A DNA stretch of 64,000 bases from Favolaschia claudopus (GCA_037176885.1 JAWWNJ010000052.1:124001-188000), one strand, 5' to 3'. Shown: positions 1 to 10,083, counted from the first letter of the stretch. Program-made: numbers and translations. The notes: generated by a model from the sequence alone, not told the origin.

Positions 1-864
1 AAAGCAAAGAAACAATAGCGACTGTTGCACCGGCAATTTTCGCAGTTGCCACCACAGTGGCCGTGAACCCGCGAATGAGAAAAAAGCTCGAACGAGCTGC
101 TTTGGCAGGAAAACATGTCGCTCAACCTCATAACCCTCCGCAACCCTCTTCAACACCGGCAACAACAGAAACTGCATTCATCGCTGCCGAGCTGCCTTTC
201 AATTCAGTCCCACTCCCCAGTCCCGAGCAAAGGAGTAGTCAAGGGGGTGTCGGGATTCGAAACTCGGATATCGGGTCGACTTATTTTTTAAGCCCTCTAC
301 CAGACCCCCCCTCCCCCCCCTCCTCTCCTATATAGGGTAATATATTCCCACCATTGTCAGGCTGCCGTGTTGCCGGTCAACACACCCACCTCGGTAACTT
401 CCGAAACCCACCATTTTTTATATCTGTTTCGTGCGTTGGAGAGTTTATTTGCTAGAAGAAATTCTAGAACTTAATTTCGTGGCCTGGCAACAGAAGCAAA
501 ATAATCGTTGAATTTTGCGCCGCTTATTTAGCGTGCGAGAACTGTCCAAATCCGGAACATTATTGCCGCTTTGACAGTCAGATGGGTTCATGAGACGGAA
601 ATTTACCCTCGGACAAGTTTAAACCAATTTACAACTGGTTTATGAGCCTTGGGAAGCTTATGAGTACTAGACACAAGAAATTTTTTAAGGACCTTCTGGA
701 GACCCCCCCCCCCTCCAACCCATGGTACGAAATTTTAATCCCGACACCCCCTTGGGAGTAGTATACATGAACCTCGGGAGGATGAGCAGCCTGATGCAAG
801 GAGCGACGGGGAGGACGAGGAGCCAGCGGGGGTCTTACATACAGGACAGCCATTTGACCAGTAA
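1..864 (+). pseudogene. Broken transposon-type ORF, 3' part (left copy)
   Basis: Open frame from the window start (visible Met at 57) to 239, where a hAT MITE (240-754) interrupts it. Reading across the site as if the element and one 8-bp target copy were absent, the frame continues at 763 for 33 acidic codons to a TAA at 862-864. The residues before the break include the motif VAVNPRMRKK and a Pro/Ser/Thr-rich stretch. The upstream coding part is visible only in the right arm (to 62235). The layout resembles the N-terminal region of basidiomycete transposon-associated proteins (DUF6589-like); this is a weak family guess. No catalytic domain is present, so the gene is truncated besides being interrupted. 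Confidence 0.45.
240..754. mobile_element. hAT-type MITE with 8-bp target duplication (left copy)
   Basis: Perfect 18-bp terminal inverted repeats CAAGGGGGTGTCGGGATT at 240-257 and 737-754. They are flanked by a perfect 8-bp direct repeat GGAGTAGT at 232-239 and 755-762. An 8-bp target duplication with TIRs of this kind is the mark of the hAT superfamily. It is 515 bp with no transposase, so non-autonomous. It contains long C and G runs. It sits inside the ORF described at 1-864. Confidence 0.9.
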
Positions 865-939
865 ACAGGACGACGTGATCCCTGGCAGGTCTGTTGATAA
901 GCATGAGATTTGGGCAGACTTGAAAATGTAGTAAAAGGA

Positions 940-1005
940 TGGCTGCTGCTGGATTCGAACCAGCGTCTTTTGTCTTATCGCGAGACATGCAATATTACCA
1001 CTACC
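940..1005 (-). other. tRNA-like sequence (left copy)
   Basis: On the minus strand it shows an A-box-like GGTAGTGGTAATATTGC and a perfect T-arm, GCTGG-TTCGAAT-CCAGC, about 45 nt later. The 5' acceptor strand needed to pair with the 3' end is missing and there is no clean anticodon loop with U33. I read it as a tRNA-derived (SINE-head-like) sequence with pol III boxes, not a functional tRNA gene. Confidence 0.5.
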
Positions 1006-1903
1006 TAAAGTAAGAACAAAGTAGTAAGATCTAAAGAAGTCAGTAAATCGTGTATAGTAAGAAGTAGTAAAGGATTCACCTCAGTCGGGGTGTGAGTATT
1101 ACTATACTTAAATCGACTGCCTCCTCTTCGAATTCCTTCAAGTTCCTTCACAATTTCTGCTCTCTGAATACCCCTCCATCTCGGTTCACCGAACTCTATG
1201 TTCGTGCCTACTTTTGCCCCCGATTCCGAGATTGCGTCTTCATTTATCCGACTTTGGCCTGATCTACATAAGTACGCTTCGCAGTCAGTCTCCCATTAAA
1301 ACCTGTCGACACCAACGTACGACAATCCACGTCGCTTCGACGTTGATTTGTGACGAGGTTGCTTAGGACCATTGAGTCATTGACATCAATTTCGCTCGCA
1401 ATACTAGTATTACTACGGCTCAATTCCTCCAATGCCTGGTGATCCCGCCATTCAATGTTCAGCAGTTTTCTAAATACCTGATGGGTGGCTTCCTGGGTCG
1501 ATTCATCTTCGACCTACCCTACTTTCCGATCTAAATTTATGAATATTGATTCAGGCTTCACATTGGGGCATACTGCTCGGACTCTCGTCTTTTGTTCTAT
1601 GCATTCTTTCTCCTACATAACAAGACTGTTAGCGCCTCTACTTGCGCTTACAACAGTCTGTTAAATTTTTATTATGACCTGCAGGCAGCCATTTGAGTCC
1701 TAGTATTCTTGGCAACCATATTCTTTGCCGATCTATGAAGACGGAACGGAGAGGAATAATTCTCTCAATCACCCATGCTCGATAGTCTCCTCATTCATCG
1801 AGGTTTCTGACCTCAGTTTATCGCTACATTTATCGAATTTCTCTGTCGAATTGCACTCCTACATGGTATTCACATTATCCACTAATTTGTTGGATAATTG
1901 TGT
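1006..1903. other. No gene recognised; one strong hairpin
   Basis: No convincing coding sequence. A near-perfect hairpin lies at about 1620-1662: arms AGACTGTT and AACAGTCT with a second stem GCGC/GCGC inside. Short GTAGTAAG-like repeats occur at 1010-1075. A 62-codon open stretch on the minus strand (1244-1432) has no recognisable features. Confidence 0.4.
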
Positions 1904-2095
1904 TACAGTCGTCACTGACATAACCCATACCTGTACCTCCCCATAACCCATAATTTTGGCGGCCAAACTTCCTCAGTTTACAGTGTAAAAGTGCCCAAAT
2001 TACGTCACATTTACCTGTAGTAACCCATAAAACACCCATAACCAATACTTTTCTGGCCGCACCGACCAGTATGTGTTAAGACAGTGACGACTGTA
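1904..2095. mobile_element. Tc1/pogo-type MITE, TA target (left copy)
   Basis: Ends TACAGTCGTCACTG and CAGTGACGACTGTA form inverted repeats bounded by TA dinucleotides, as in the Tc1/mariner/pogo superfamily. It is 192 bp including the TA pair and non-coding. The interior repeats the motif ATAACCCATA, shared with the solo end at 10674 and the MITE at 34990-35467, so these belong to one group. Confidence 0.8.
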
Positions 2096-2805
2096 GTATG
2101 CATGCCCACCTTTACTTTCAATTATCGAGCTTCATCACTGTATGTGTTCAACGCTCACGCCATTGGTTTTGTGCATATGTACTTTAAATTCCCTCCCAAC
2201 TTCGGTTGGGTTTCGATCTTCTTCACCTTTGGGTCGCCACTTTACTCGAGCCGACTTCACTCATGCTCAATTATGTGGTCCATACTCTACATGGCGGCTC
2301 TGCCAACTTTATCCAAGGTGTTGCATGCCCTACGATATATTGCTTCATGGCTTTACTATTATTGACTTGGGGTTTTACTAATGACTCTGTTTCAATCCGA
2401 GATCGAGTTCTTAAATTTTCGGTTGTATTTATTTCACGTTGGATTCCATGCACCTCGTAGGAACCTCTGGCAAGTCATCGCACTCGGAGACAAAATACGA
2501 AGGCGTTTGTGTCTGCGGCATTGCAGGTGTCTAATTCGCCGCACCGGCAAAAAATTCTGAATACTCTCCATCCCAAATTTGTAAAAGTCGGGGATTCTTC
2601 GAGGCCTTATCCTGAAATCAGTAACATAAAACTCAGCTTTCCCTTGACCAGCACCCACGAACTCAACTAAGAGCTGGGCATACCTTCGGTACGATGAAGG
2701 CTCGGGCAGCACAAGGGGAGATTCCCGTAAGGATGATAAAATAAAAACACTAGAGTACATGGGGAGACAGAACTCCTTAAATACCTAGCTGGCTAAACTA
2801 AAAAT
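2096..2805. other. No gene recognised (left copy)
   Basis: A 108-codon open frame lies on the minus strand (2434-2760), preserved in both arms but without a domain I recognise. The rest shows no structure I can name. Confidence 0.3.
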
Positions 2806-3045
2806 AACAGCTGTAGAAACTAAAAATAATAGCTGTAGAATGAGTCGAAAGTAAAAATAGGAATAGCTGTAAAATAGCTGTGAATTGAAAAGCTGTAAAA
2901 CTAAGAATAGAATGACACCGTTTCGAGAATGAGACCATTTCTGAGAACGACACCATTCCAAGAATAAAAACGGCACCATTTCAAGAATAGAAATGACACC
3001 ATTCCCAGAATAGAAACAACACCATTCCAAGAATAGAAAAACAGT
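2806..3045. repeat. Minisatellite (left copy)
   Basis: Two successive degenerate tandem arrays. The first repeats AGCTGTA within A-rich units (about 2806-2905). The second repeats a ~22 bp unit around ACCATT-C-AGAATA five or six times (about 2930-3045). It ends just outside the Tc1 element that starts at 3125. Confidence 0.75.
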
Positions 3046-3391
3046 GAAAGCATAAGCAATAACACCAAATCCGCTGAGTCGAAGGGAATGAGTCGAAAAT
3101 TGAGTAGACCTTCAGTCTACTACTTACAGCTATTTTGGAAACGATAGACAGTCTCGATTTTTTAGCTGAGTTCGGGCCGAGAGGTCGTAACTATGTCGTG
3201 CCAAATTTAGAATAACCTTTTCTGCTAATACCTCCTCAACAACGACCACCTAGTACAGTTACACCGTCACTGGAGACTTACAGTCATGACGAGCAGGCTG
3301 ACGATCGTGTGGAGCATATGCTGCGCTATATATCCTCGCTCAACGAGTCCAAGGCGCCCAACTATTCTACTTTTCGACCGGTTTTGACACC

Positions 3392-4871
3392 ATGCAAAAC
3401 ACTATTGCACCATATCTTCTTGGCGTCGGCCCTCCCCCCGCTCTCACTGGACGACAGCTCGCAGTGGCCCAATTACAGGCCTCTCTCGACAATGGCATGT
3501 TTGACCACACCCGCGACTACGAGCAGCCTGGGGGCGACGACGATGATCCTAGCGATGAAGATCCGTCTTATCATCAATACCAGCTTCCTCCGTTCCCTCC
3601 TCACATTGTCGAAGCTCGCCAATCTCAGTTGCCATCCACTACAGCTCCCAGTCAAACTGCAGGTGTGTTACAGCCATTTGCGCATTCTTCAGGCTACTAA
3701 TAAACTTCCAGACCGCGGTACCTTCATCACAGTCAAAGTCCCTATCTATGGCGAGCCAGGAAACGGAAAGAAGCGCGCCACGGTTACCACAACCCTCGTC
3801 CTCCCCTCTGACATTCCTGCCGGCGACTTTCTATCCCGCATCACAGCTCAGATGAATGTCGACCCCACATCTGCGACGTTGGGATGGAAAGAGTCTCAGG
3901 AGCGTCGCAAGGATCCATATCACCGTCTGTCATCCGAGGACGATGTTCGCGACGCCTTCCAGCAGCTTCTCAAGCTCCAGAGGAGCACACGTCGTCAGAA
4001 AGAGGTGATAATGGAAGGGGTTAACCTGGTAAGTCATCCGTTATCTATGGGTTCTTCGGTGTTGAGCACACTGTCTTTTGACTCTTTTCAGGAGGTGCAG
4101 CCTGATGGAAAGACGACAAAACAGGCCGAAAAACCCCCCGAGACCGCTGTTACCGCCACCGAGCTACAGCAGATTCAAAACCATCTCAAGTGCGCGGAAC
4201 ATCCTGGCAAAAATCGGTGGTGCTACGTGATGGGCCCGAAATCTAAGTACCCAGGCAAGCACGTCGAGATTGGAATAGATGTTATTAATCTGTGGGCTCG
4301 CTACATGGTGCGTGACATGCAATTTCTGCTTCTCTTTTGCATTGCTGACTTTCGTCTTCAGCATGATGGCACCGCGGATCTAGAACATCCTCCCAAAATC
4401 CTCAAGCTTGACGAGCTTGCAGAGCGTGGCCGTGCTCGCGAGGAGCGTAGTCGTAACCGCGGACAAACTACCATGCCCCCCATCCACGTCCATCTTGGCA
4501 ACTCCGAGTCCGCCGATACTGTCCTTCGCGATGCCAATAGCGTCAAACGTCGACGTGAGGACGAGTCATCAGATGAATCTGATGAAGACGAGGACGTCCT
4601 CCTTGTCTCCGACGTGCTGCGCGCTCTCGATGAAAAGTACCCCGCTCTCAAATACTTCCAATATGCTGAGAGCCTGGGGGAACAAGGCATTGTCTATGCC
4701 AACAGCATTGCCGACTTCGATACCAAGTTCTACAAAACCGACGTTGGGATGGCAGCCGGTGCCGTGGGTAACTTCGTGCGCAAGGCAAGTAAGATGGTCG
4801 CCACCGCGAAGAAACGCAAGGGGAAGAAGCGGGCTAGGGTTGTCGAGAACGAAAGCGACAAGGAGAACTAA
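3392..4871 (+). CDS. Second gene of the Tc1 element, 437 aa, unknown function (intact copy)
   Basis: Four exons with GT-AG introns at 3663-3711, 4029-4091 and 4308-4361; lengths keep the frame and give 437 aa. The start at 3392 is chosen because the open frame from 3309 is a shadow of exon 1 in another frame that only joins the true frame after intron 1. Residues ~1-90 are Pro/Gln/Asp-rich and low complexity. Residues ~93-195 have alternating beta-like strands and a helix (FLSRITAQMNV, DDVRDAFQQLL), reminiscent of a PB1/ubiquitin-like fold (inference). Next comes a Cys/His segment (CAEHPGKNRWC then KHVEIGIDVINLWARYM). Then an acidic Ser/Asp/Glu tract and a basic C-terminus (KKRKGKKRAR) that fits nuclear import. 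It may be a DNA-binding or regulatory partner of the transposase; this is not shown. The right-arm copy is frameshifted. Confidence 0.7.
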
Positions 4872-5023
4872 TTTATTTCACGCTGTGTATGTTATCGCCG
4901 CCTCTATAACCTGTAGATACTGTATCTCTACTAGTTTTCTGTATATTTGTATAGTCGTACTACTTGTTCATATAATTTCTTGCCGTCCTACTCGTGTATT
5001 GACACAACTACCGGTACAACAAC

Positions 5024-6236
5024 CTATACAACATATCCGCAATCCCTGAACCACCCTTCGATGTTCTCTGGGGTCATCGTCTCATGAGCAGCTTCCCACA
5101 GAGTTGCGATGGGGTCGCAACCATCACGCCCTTCCATTGAGCTGAGAACATCGTCCCGGTTGCGGCGGATCCAATATTTCATGCATGAAAACCCTTCTTC
5201 GCATGGATTGAAGTCGGGAGAGTATGGTGACAAATAAATGAGTCGACGCCCGCTGTAGATCAAATTCAGTTGGTTGGCAATCAAGAGGATATATCCTACG
5301 CACCGTCCCTCGACCATCTCACGAATCCCATCAAAATGATGAACACTTGCGTTGTCCATGACGAGAACAGAGTTGTCCTGTGGAAAGGGATTCATGCGGT
5401 CAAGGAGAACATCGAGATAGTTGCGGAACTCTACGGCGGTCCAGGATCGAGTCAACACATCAAAGTGAAGTATGCCATCGAGGCAAATTGCCGGAAGCAC
5501 AGAATAACTATACATATCAGCAGGTACGAAGTACTGGCAAGAGCATAAACACATACCGGATGCCTCGGACAAAAAAATCATGCCGCCGCGCTCGCATTCC
5601 AATAGGGGCCCATGCCATCTGCCGCCGCGTTGTGTGTCGATTGCAAGCTGCTTCGTCTAGGAAGACCAGTCTTCGAGGTGGGTGTTGTCCAACTTCACAT
5701 TGGAAACCAAGCCGTTTGTTTTCCTCGGCTTCGAGTGCAGTTCGAGATATCTAGGGATATACTCATGTCAGCGGCACGAAACTCCCAGCAATTTTACTTA
5801 CATGAACCCGAACATAACCCATTCGCAAAAGGGCGTCACGTATGGTGGTTTTGGCGACGTCGAGTCCCGTGGCTTCGTACAAACATTCCTGTAGCTCGAA
5901 AAGATAGATGTCGGGGGTTCTCGCAACAAGACCCTCAAGATACTTCTCAAAGGGTCAAATACGAAGAGTATTGAGAAGATCACAGACCGCGACATCAAAA
6001 GATGTGAGAATGCGGGGTCGTCCGAGCTGCAGAGGAATTTGGACGTGGTCCCCAGTGGTCCGCCACGTTCGGATGATGCGGTAAATGGTTCGCTCGCTGA
6101 TGTTGGTAGCTGCAGCAATGTCTGGGACAGACATATGGGCCGACATTGTGGTGATGAGCTGTTTCTGCTCCTTAGGTATGTGGCGGCGGTTTCCTCGTCG
6201 TATCATGGTGAGAGTGAGGAGAGTATTGGCGGGCAA
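5024..6236 (-). CDS. Tc1/mariner (IS630 family) DD34E transposase (left copy)
   Basis: Cut-and-paste transposase acting on the TIRs at 3125 and 6354. Five exons give 339 aa, the usual size for Tc1 transposases. The exon structure is easiest to follow in the mirror copy (55068-56280). The N-terminus has a helix-turn-helix (VPDIAAATNISERTIYRIIR) followed by a GRPR linker. The catalytic triad is visible: Asp in LDEAAC, Asp in VMDNASVHH, Glu in FNPCEEGFS, with 34 residues between the second Asp and Glu, the DD34E spacing of Tc1. An apparent in-frame TGA after the HTH region is removed by a 42-bp GT-AG intron in phase 0. Both arms keep an open reading frame, so it may be active. Confidence 0.85.
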
Positions 6237-6354
6237 CGCTCGTCGTCATGATGGAGCTGAGCTGTAGCTAAAAATAATTATATGACGGGTATGCCGGGAA
6301 CTGCCGAACTCAGCTCGAAAATCGAGACTGTCTATCGTTTCCAAAATAGCTGTA

Positions 6355-7548
6355 AGTCCAGGATAAGTTCCACATGCCGTTGACGTATTACTTGGGTCGA
6401 TTTGGGAGATCAGTGATGGCATCATTGATGGGACCTTTTAGAGGTGTTTAGGCACTCGACGAATTCCGCCAGGTTTTCCGACCATACTACTGGGTGTCCG
6501 AAAGGGGAAAATCGCGCAAAAACGCCGAAAAAGAAAAGAAAAAAGAGAACTATTGAAACTTCTATAGGGACCATACTATACGGGTAAACTAATGCTTCTG
6601 AGCTGTAAAATTCTTTGCCCAACTGCCCCACCAAATTGTCAACGCCCTAAACCCCGAGATATTCCAAAACGTATTCCCGGTGATTTTGTGTGCGCCGTTC
6701 AGGTTCAGTCGAGAGCTGAATAATAATTTGGGATGTAACGATACCAGAAAATAATAAGAAAGATTCTGGTACCGCGGCGGCTGAGGTCACCCGTGGATCA
6801 ACAAGTGGGAGTGCATTTTTTGAGTCAAAACAAAGTGGCCCTGCGAGACACCAGAAGCTAAGATACATAAGAGAAACATGCATGAAAAGCGCACCTTTTA
6901 TCCCACATCCACGTAGCACTGCGCCCTCTATGCCAAATCACCATCAGTAAGCACAAATAAGTTGAAACTCCGAGAGGCATAGACAAATGATACGGTCACT
7001 TGTTAATAGCTGCATGTCCCAATCGAAGACCTTCATTGACTTCTCCATTATTCCATTTCTTGAATGTTCGACATGTCCGTCCTACTGGTACCGAGGGCAG
7101 TCATTGCCCAGATTGAATTTAGCCGGATTTTCACGGAATTACAAGGTTTTCGGGGTTGAATAATGTTTCCTTGGTCCCAGAAAGTATCCAGAGTAATTTC
7201 ATAGTATATTACAAAGGTTTTCGACGCTTTTACCGAGCGACAGCTGCCCAGTTTGGGGACAAACGACGCCGGGCAAGCAAAAAAGCTGATATAATGAATT
7301 GGTGGGTTTTTTCGGCCACAGAGTGAGGAGAAAGTGTCGGATAGGCAAGAGAGGTACAGTAGCCGCTGATATGCACAAGAAATCGAAGTTTATCGGCCAG
7401 AATGGTGAAGGAATCTCGAGCGCAAGACGAGAACATGTTGAGTGTTACACTTGTGACACCGTCACACTGCGGTGTGGGAATGTGGCTGTGAGACTCAACA
7501 TGTTGAGTGGACCCAGCTGATCGGTCGGTTAACCCCGCCAGGGGCTGT
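6355..7548. other. No gene recognised; palindrome at 7431-7505 (left copy)
   Basis: Several 60-120 codon open frames on both strands show no domain and overlap each other. A long dyad lies at 7431-7505 (ACATGTTGAGT and ACTCAACATGT), enclosing a smaller dyad of GTGACACCGTCACAC type. Confidence 0.35.
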
Positions 7549-8322
7549 CCCAAAAAGGCGATGTTGATCGCGGCAAGAATTACGCCGATCAAGTCTGTCT
7601 TACAATCCAGGATGGTTTCTCATTGTTACCATGGATAAGACAGGTCAGTAAATCGCCGTTAGTGGAGGAGTTTGGGAGGTTCATCATGGTATTTTTTGAT
7701 AGAAAGAATAGGGGCGCTCAATTCTTAGCTCGTCAGCTCGTCTCGTCCGTAAAATATCGATTTCCTGATGAGGGGATCAAAATTTGATGGGAAGTGGAGA
7801 GAAATGCGGAGTGGGATCAGCAGCTCATCAGCTCATCATGCAATTAAATAGTTTCTGGGACGAGACGAGCCGACGAGCTGAGAATTGAGCGCCCCTAATA
7901 AAAACATTGCGGGTTCAATTCCCAGCTTTTTCAATTTTTTTGTGGCTGCCGAAGGCGAAAATCAACACTGGTTGGGCTCATCATGACTGCCGTAGGCCAA
8001 AATCGCGTTGGTTAGTGCCCGGGTAAGGGCTTTGGGTTATTGCTCAGGGCTCTGAGGTATATTTTGTCGAAAAAACGGCCCAAAGCAATAAGTGGTGTAA
8101 AGTCGCGGAGGAGAACTAATCGGAAGCGCGACGAGGGCGTACTTAAGCGCAAAGAGCAATGGGTCAGGTGATCACGTAAATTATTTTCTGTCCAGGCCTG
8201 GCGCCTACTACAAAATATTTACTTGAACTACCTTACACAAATTTGTGGAACCAAGGTGTCATGCCGTGAGTGGCCGACCCGATGGCCGAATTTGATGCCG
8301 CGATCAACATCGCCATTTTGGG
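7549..8322. repeat. Inverted-repeat pair enclosing 0.7 kb (left copy)
   Basis: A 27-bp sequence with core GGCGATGTTGATCGCGGCA at 7549-7575 recurs inverted at 8296-8322 with one or two mismatches. It could be the subterminal repeat of a non-autonomous DNA element whose ends I cannot fix. A B-box-like GCGGGTTCAATTCCC occurs near 7910. The left copy also carries the nested MITE at 7710-7896. Confidence 0.5.
7710..7896. mobile_element. 187-bp MITE present only in the left arm
   Basis: Inverted repeats of about 38 bp begin AGGGGCGCTCAATTCT and end AGAATTGAGCGCCCCT. They are flanked by the 3-bp direct repeat AAT (7707-7709 and 7897-7899). The right arm has the empty site with a single AAT (53595-53597 on the opposite strand) and no other change, so insertion removed nothing and added 187+3 bp. 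The superfamily is uncertain: 3-bp targets occur in Harbinger and CACTA elements, but the terminal bases fit neither well. Confidence 0.92.
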
Positions 8323-8375
8323 TTGACAGCTGGCGGCGGAAAGTTGGCAAGTGTGTTTACATATAGTCTAGATCT

Positions 8376-8667
8376 GAGCCGTAGAGGCGAGTACGAGTCG
8401 CCTCGGAGTTTGAAAGTTTTGATGCCCTTCACCCTGCGTTTCAGTCAGTTCCGATTCAAGCCGTTACTTTTGGGGGCGCAAATTTCGAGATAAATGAGGC
8501 TCTCCAAATTTTCTTGTGGATTTTGAGAGGCAGAATATGGGTGCTCTGAGCTTTTCTTTTCGCCCTTCGTCGCGCTATAATTGATGGGACTGATGACTTG
8601 GCGTTGTCAAGGCCACAGAAATTCAAACTCCGAGGCGACTCCTACTCGCCTCTGAGTCTACGGCTCA
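8376..8667. mobile_element. Putative MITE with ~39-bp TIRs (left copy)
   Basis: Ends GAGCCGTAGAGGCGAG and its inverted partner at 8667 extend to about 39 bp, ending GGAGTTTGAA/TTCAAACTCC; the right end has a 6-bp insertion. I see no clear target duplication. A smaller dyad (CCTCTCTTGTA / TACAAGAGAGG) lies just outside at 8674-8736. Confidence 0.65.
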
Positions 8668-9120
8668 ATGCCAGCCTCTCTTGTATTGAGTGATCTGAAC
8701 GACTATCTTCAGATTTCACGTCCCCCGTACAAGAGAGGCTGAAACGAGCCTAGTTTACATAGGCCGAGCGCACCATATTGAACGACGCCAAGTTTGCGTT
8801 CCATCGCCTGTACCGAGAGCTCAGTCCACTGCTCCTTGGACCTGAAAGACTGTCAGTATTGAAATTCCGTTTTCAAAGCACTTACAACTGCGCCAGATCC
8901 GCTTTTGCCACATAAAAAAGCAACAAGTTACAAGACAAGCTCTTGCTCAAGACTGACGCAAAGTGGGCGCCTGCGCGTTGACACGTATTGGTCACGTGGT
9001 GGCACGAGTGTTGGGGGTGAGTAAAATTTTGTCTCGCCTTTGCATACTTAGCGTTTAGTTTGAGCGTGAGCAATACGCAATACGCGTCCCTCCACTGCCC
9101 CGCCTTCTCCATCCACAACA

Positions 9121-9780
9121 ATGCCCAGAAAAGCCGCCACCGTCGATGGTGACGACGCCGAGCCCCGTCGTAGCAGCCGCATTAAGGACCTCCCCAAGAC
9201 TGAGCCCGCTCCCAAGAAGGCTCCAGTTAAGCCTCGCGCGAAGAAGGAACCCACGGAGGGTGACGAGCCCAAGCGCGGCCGCAAGCGTAAAGAGCCTCCC
9301 ACTAAAGCCAACGGCGACGCCGATGCCGCAGCAGAGGACGGCGAACCCGCTGCGAAGAAGGTAGGGGCTGTTCCCTCTGTCTCAATCTCCCAAAATAGAA
9401 TAACATCGCTGACTGGCTCCCCTCCGTGTACTCTGCGCTACCCAGGCTAAACCTTGCGAGCAAAGCCGCCTCTAAGCCAGCAAGCAAAGCTGCCAAACCC
9501 GCGAGCAAAGCAGTCTCTGTCAAGCCCTCGAGCAAGGCTTCTGCTAAACCTGCTTCTCGCGCTGGCTCTAAGAAACCTGCCTCTAAAGTCAGTGTGTCCT
9601 CGGAGTTCAATATAGCTGACGCCATGACTCCATAGAATGGCGCCGCTGCACCCGTAAGCGCTGCCGCCCCAGTAGGCGAGACCATCGCAGAGGAGCCCGA
9701 GGAAGAAGCTGCTGCTGCAGTATGTCTTTCCGCTCTGTATTCTCTCTTTCTCGTCACTCACAACCCTACCACAGGCTTGA
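9121..9780 (+). CDS. Small Lys/Ala-rich nuclear protein, histone-H1/HMGN-like composition (left copy, 1-bp frameshift)
   Basis: Four exons with phase-0 GT-AG introns at 9361-9445, 9588-9635 and 9720-9774; the last exon encodes Ala-stop. Residues 12-26 include PRRSSRIKDLPKTEP. A Pro/Lys-rich run, an RGRKRK basic patch, a repetitive ASKAASKPASK segment and an acidic Ala/Glu C-terminus follow. The RRSSRI motif beside a PKKAP tail recalls the nucleosome-binding motif of animal HMGN proteins, and the repeats recall histone H1 tails; I infer a chromatin protein but homology is unproven. Exon 2 here has one extra C compared with the right arm, shifting the frame; the right copy reads cleanly for 156 aa. 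A CACGTG box lies about 125 bp upstream. Confidence 0.75.
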
Positions 9781-10083
9781 TTTTTCGTTGTGCGATGTCG
9801 TCTCGCAATCGCAATCGCCACATTTCACATTGTCATTTGTTAGCCCGTATCTATCATCTTGTCGCAATAAGTAGGCGTCCTGCGAAAAAATCCGAAATTC
9901 ATCGGGGGAGCTTGCTCCGATTCTGGTCGCTGGATGCTGGCTTCGAATCACACTCTCGTCACCAAGATCGAGTGGTCCAATGTGTCCAACAGGCGAGGAG
10001 CTGGGCGCCGACTACCCCATGTGACTACTAGCCCAGACCTCCTACTCCAACGTCTCTTGAGGTAAGGGAAATGTTCCACTCAT
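9781..10083. other. 3' flank of the nuclear protein gene; nothing recognised
   Basis: Probably 3' untranslated and intergenic sequence. No ORF, RNA gene or repeat that I can support. Confidence 0.4.

Larger units (their letters stand above)
3125..6354. mobile_element. Two-gene Tc1/mariner element (left copy)
   Basis: Inverted repeats of about 51 bp (first 20 bp TACAGCTATTTTGGAAACGA; 2 mismatches overall) lie at 3125-3175 and 6304-6354, bounded by TA. Inside are two convergent genes: a plus-strand gene of unknown function (3392-4871) and a minus-strand DD34E transposase (5024-6236). Only 152 bp separates the stop codons and 66-217 bp separates each start from its TIR, so both genes appear native to the element. 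Classical Tc1 elements carry only a transposase. Confidence 0.88.

Noticed and set aside
3309..4871. Single 520-codon open frame starting at 3309
   Set aside because: The first ~135 codons are a shadow of the real exon 1 (from 3392, another frame); introns 2 and 3 happen to lack stops. The spliced model from 3392 explains the sequence better.
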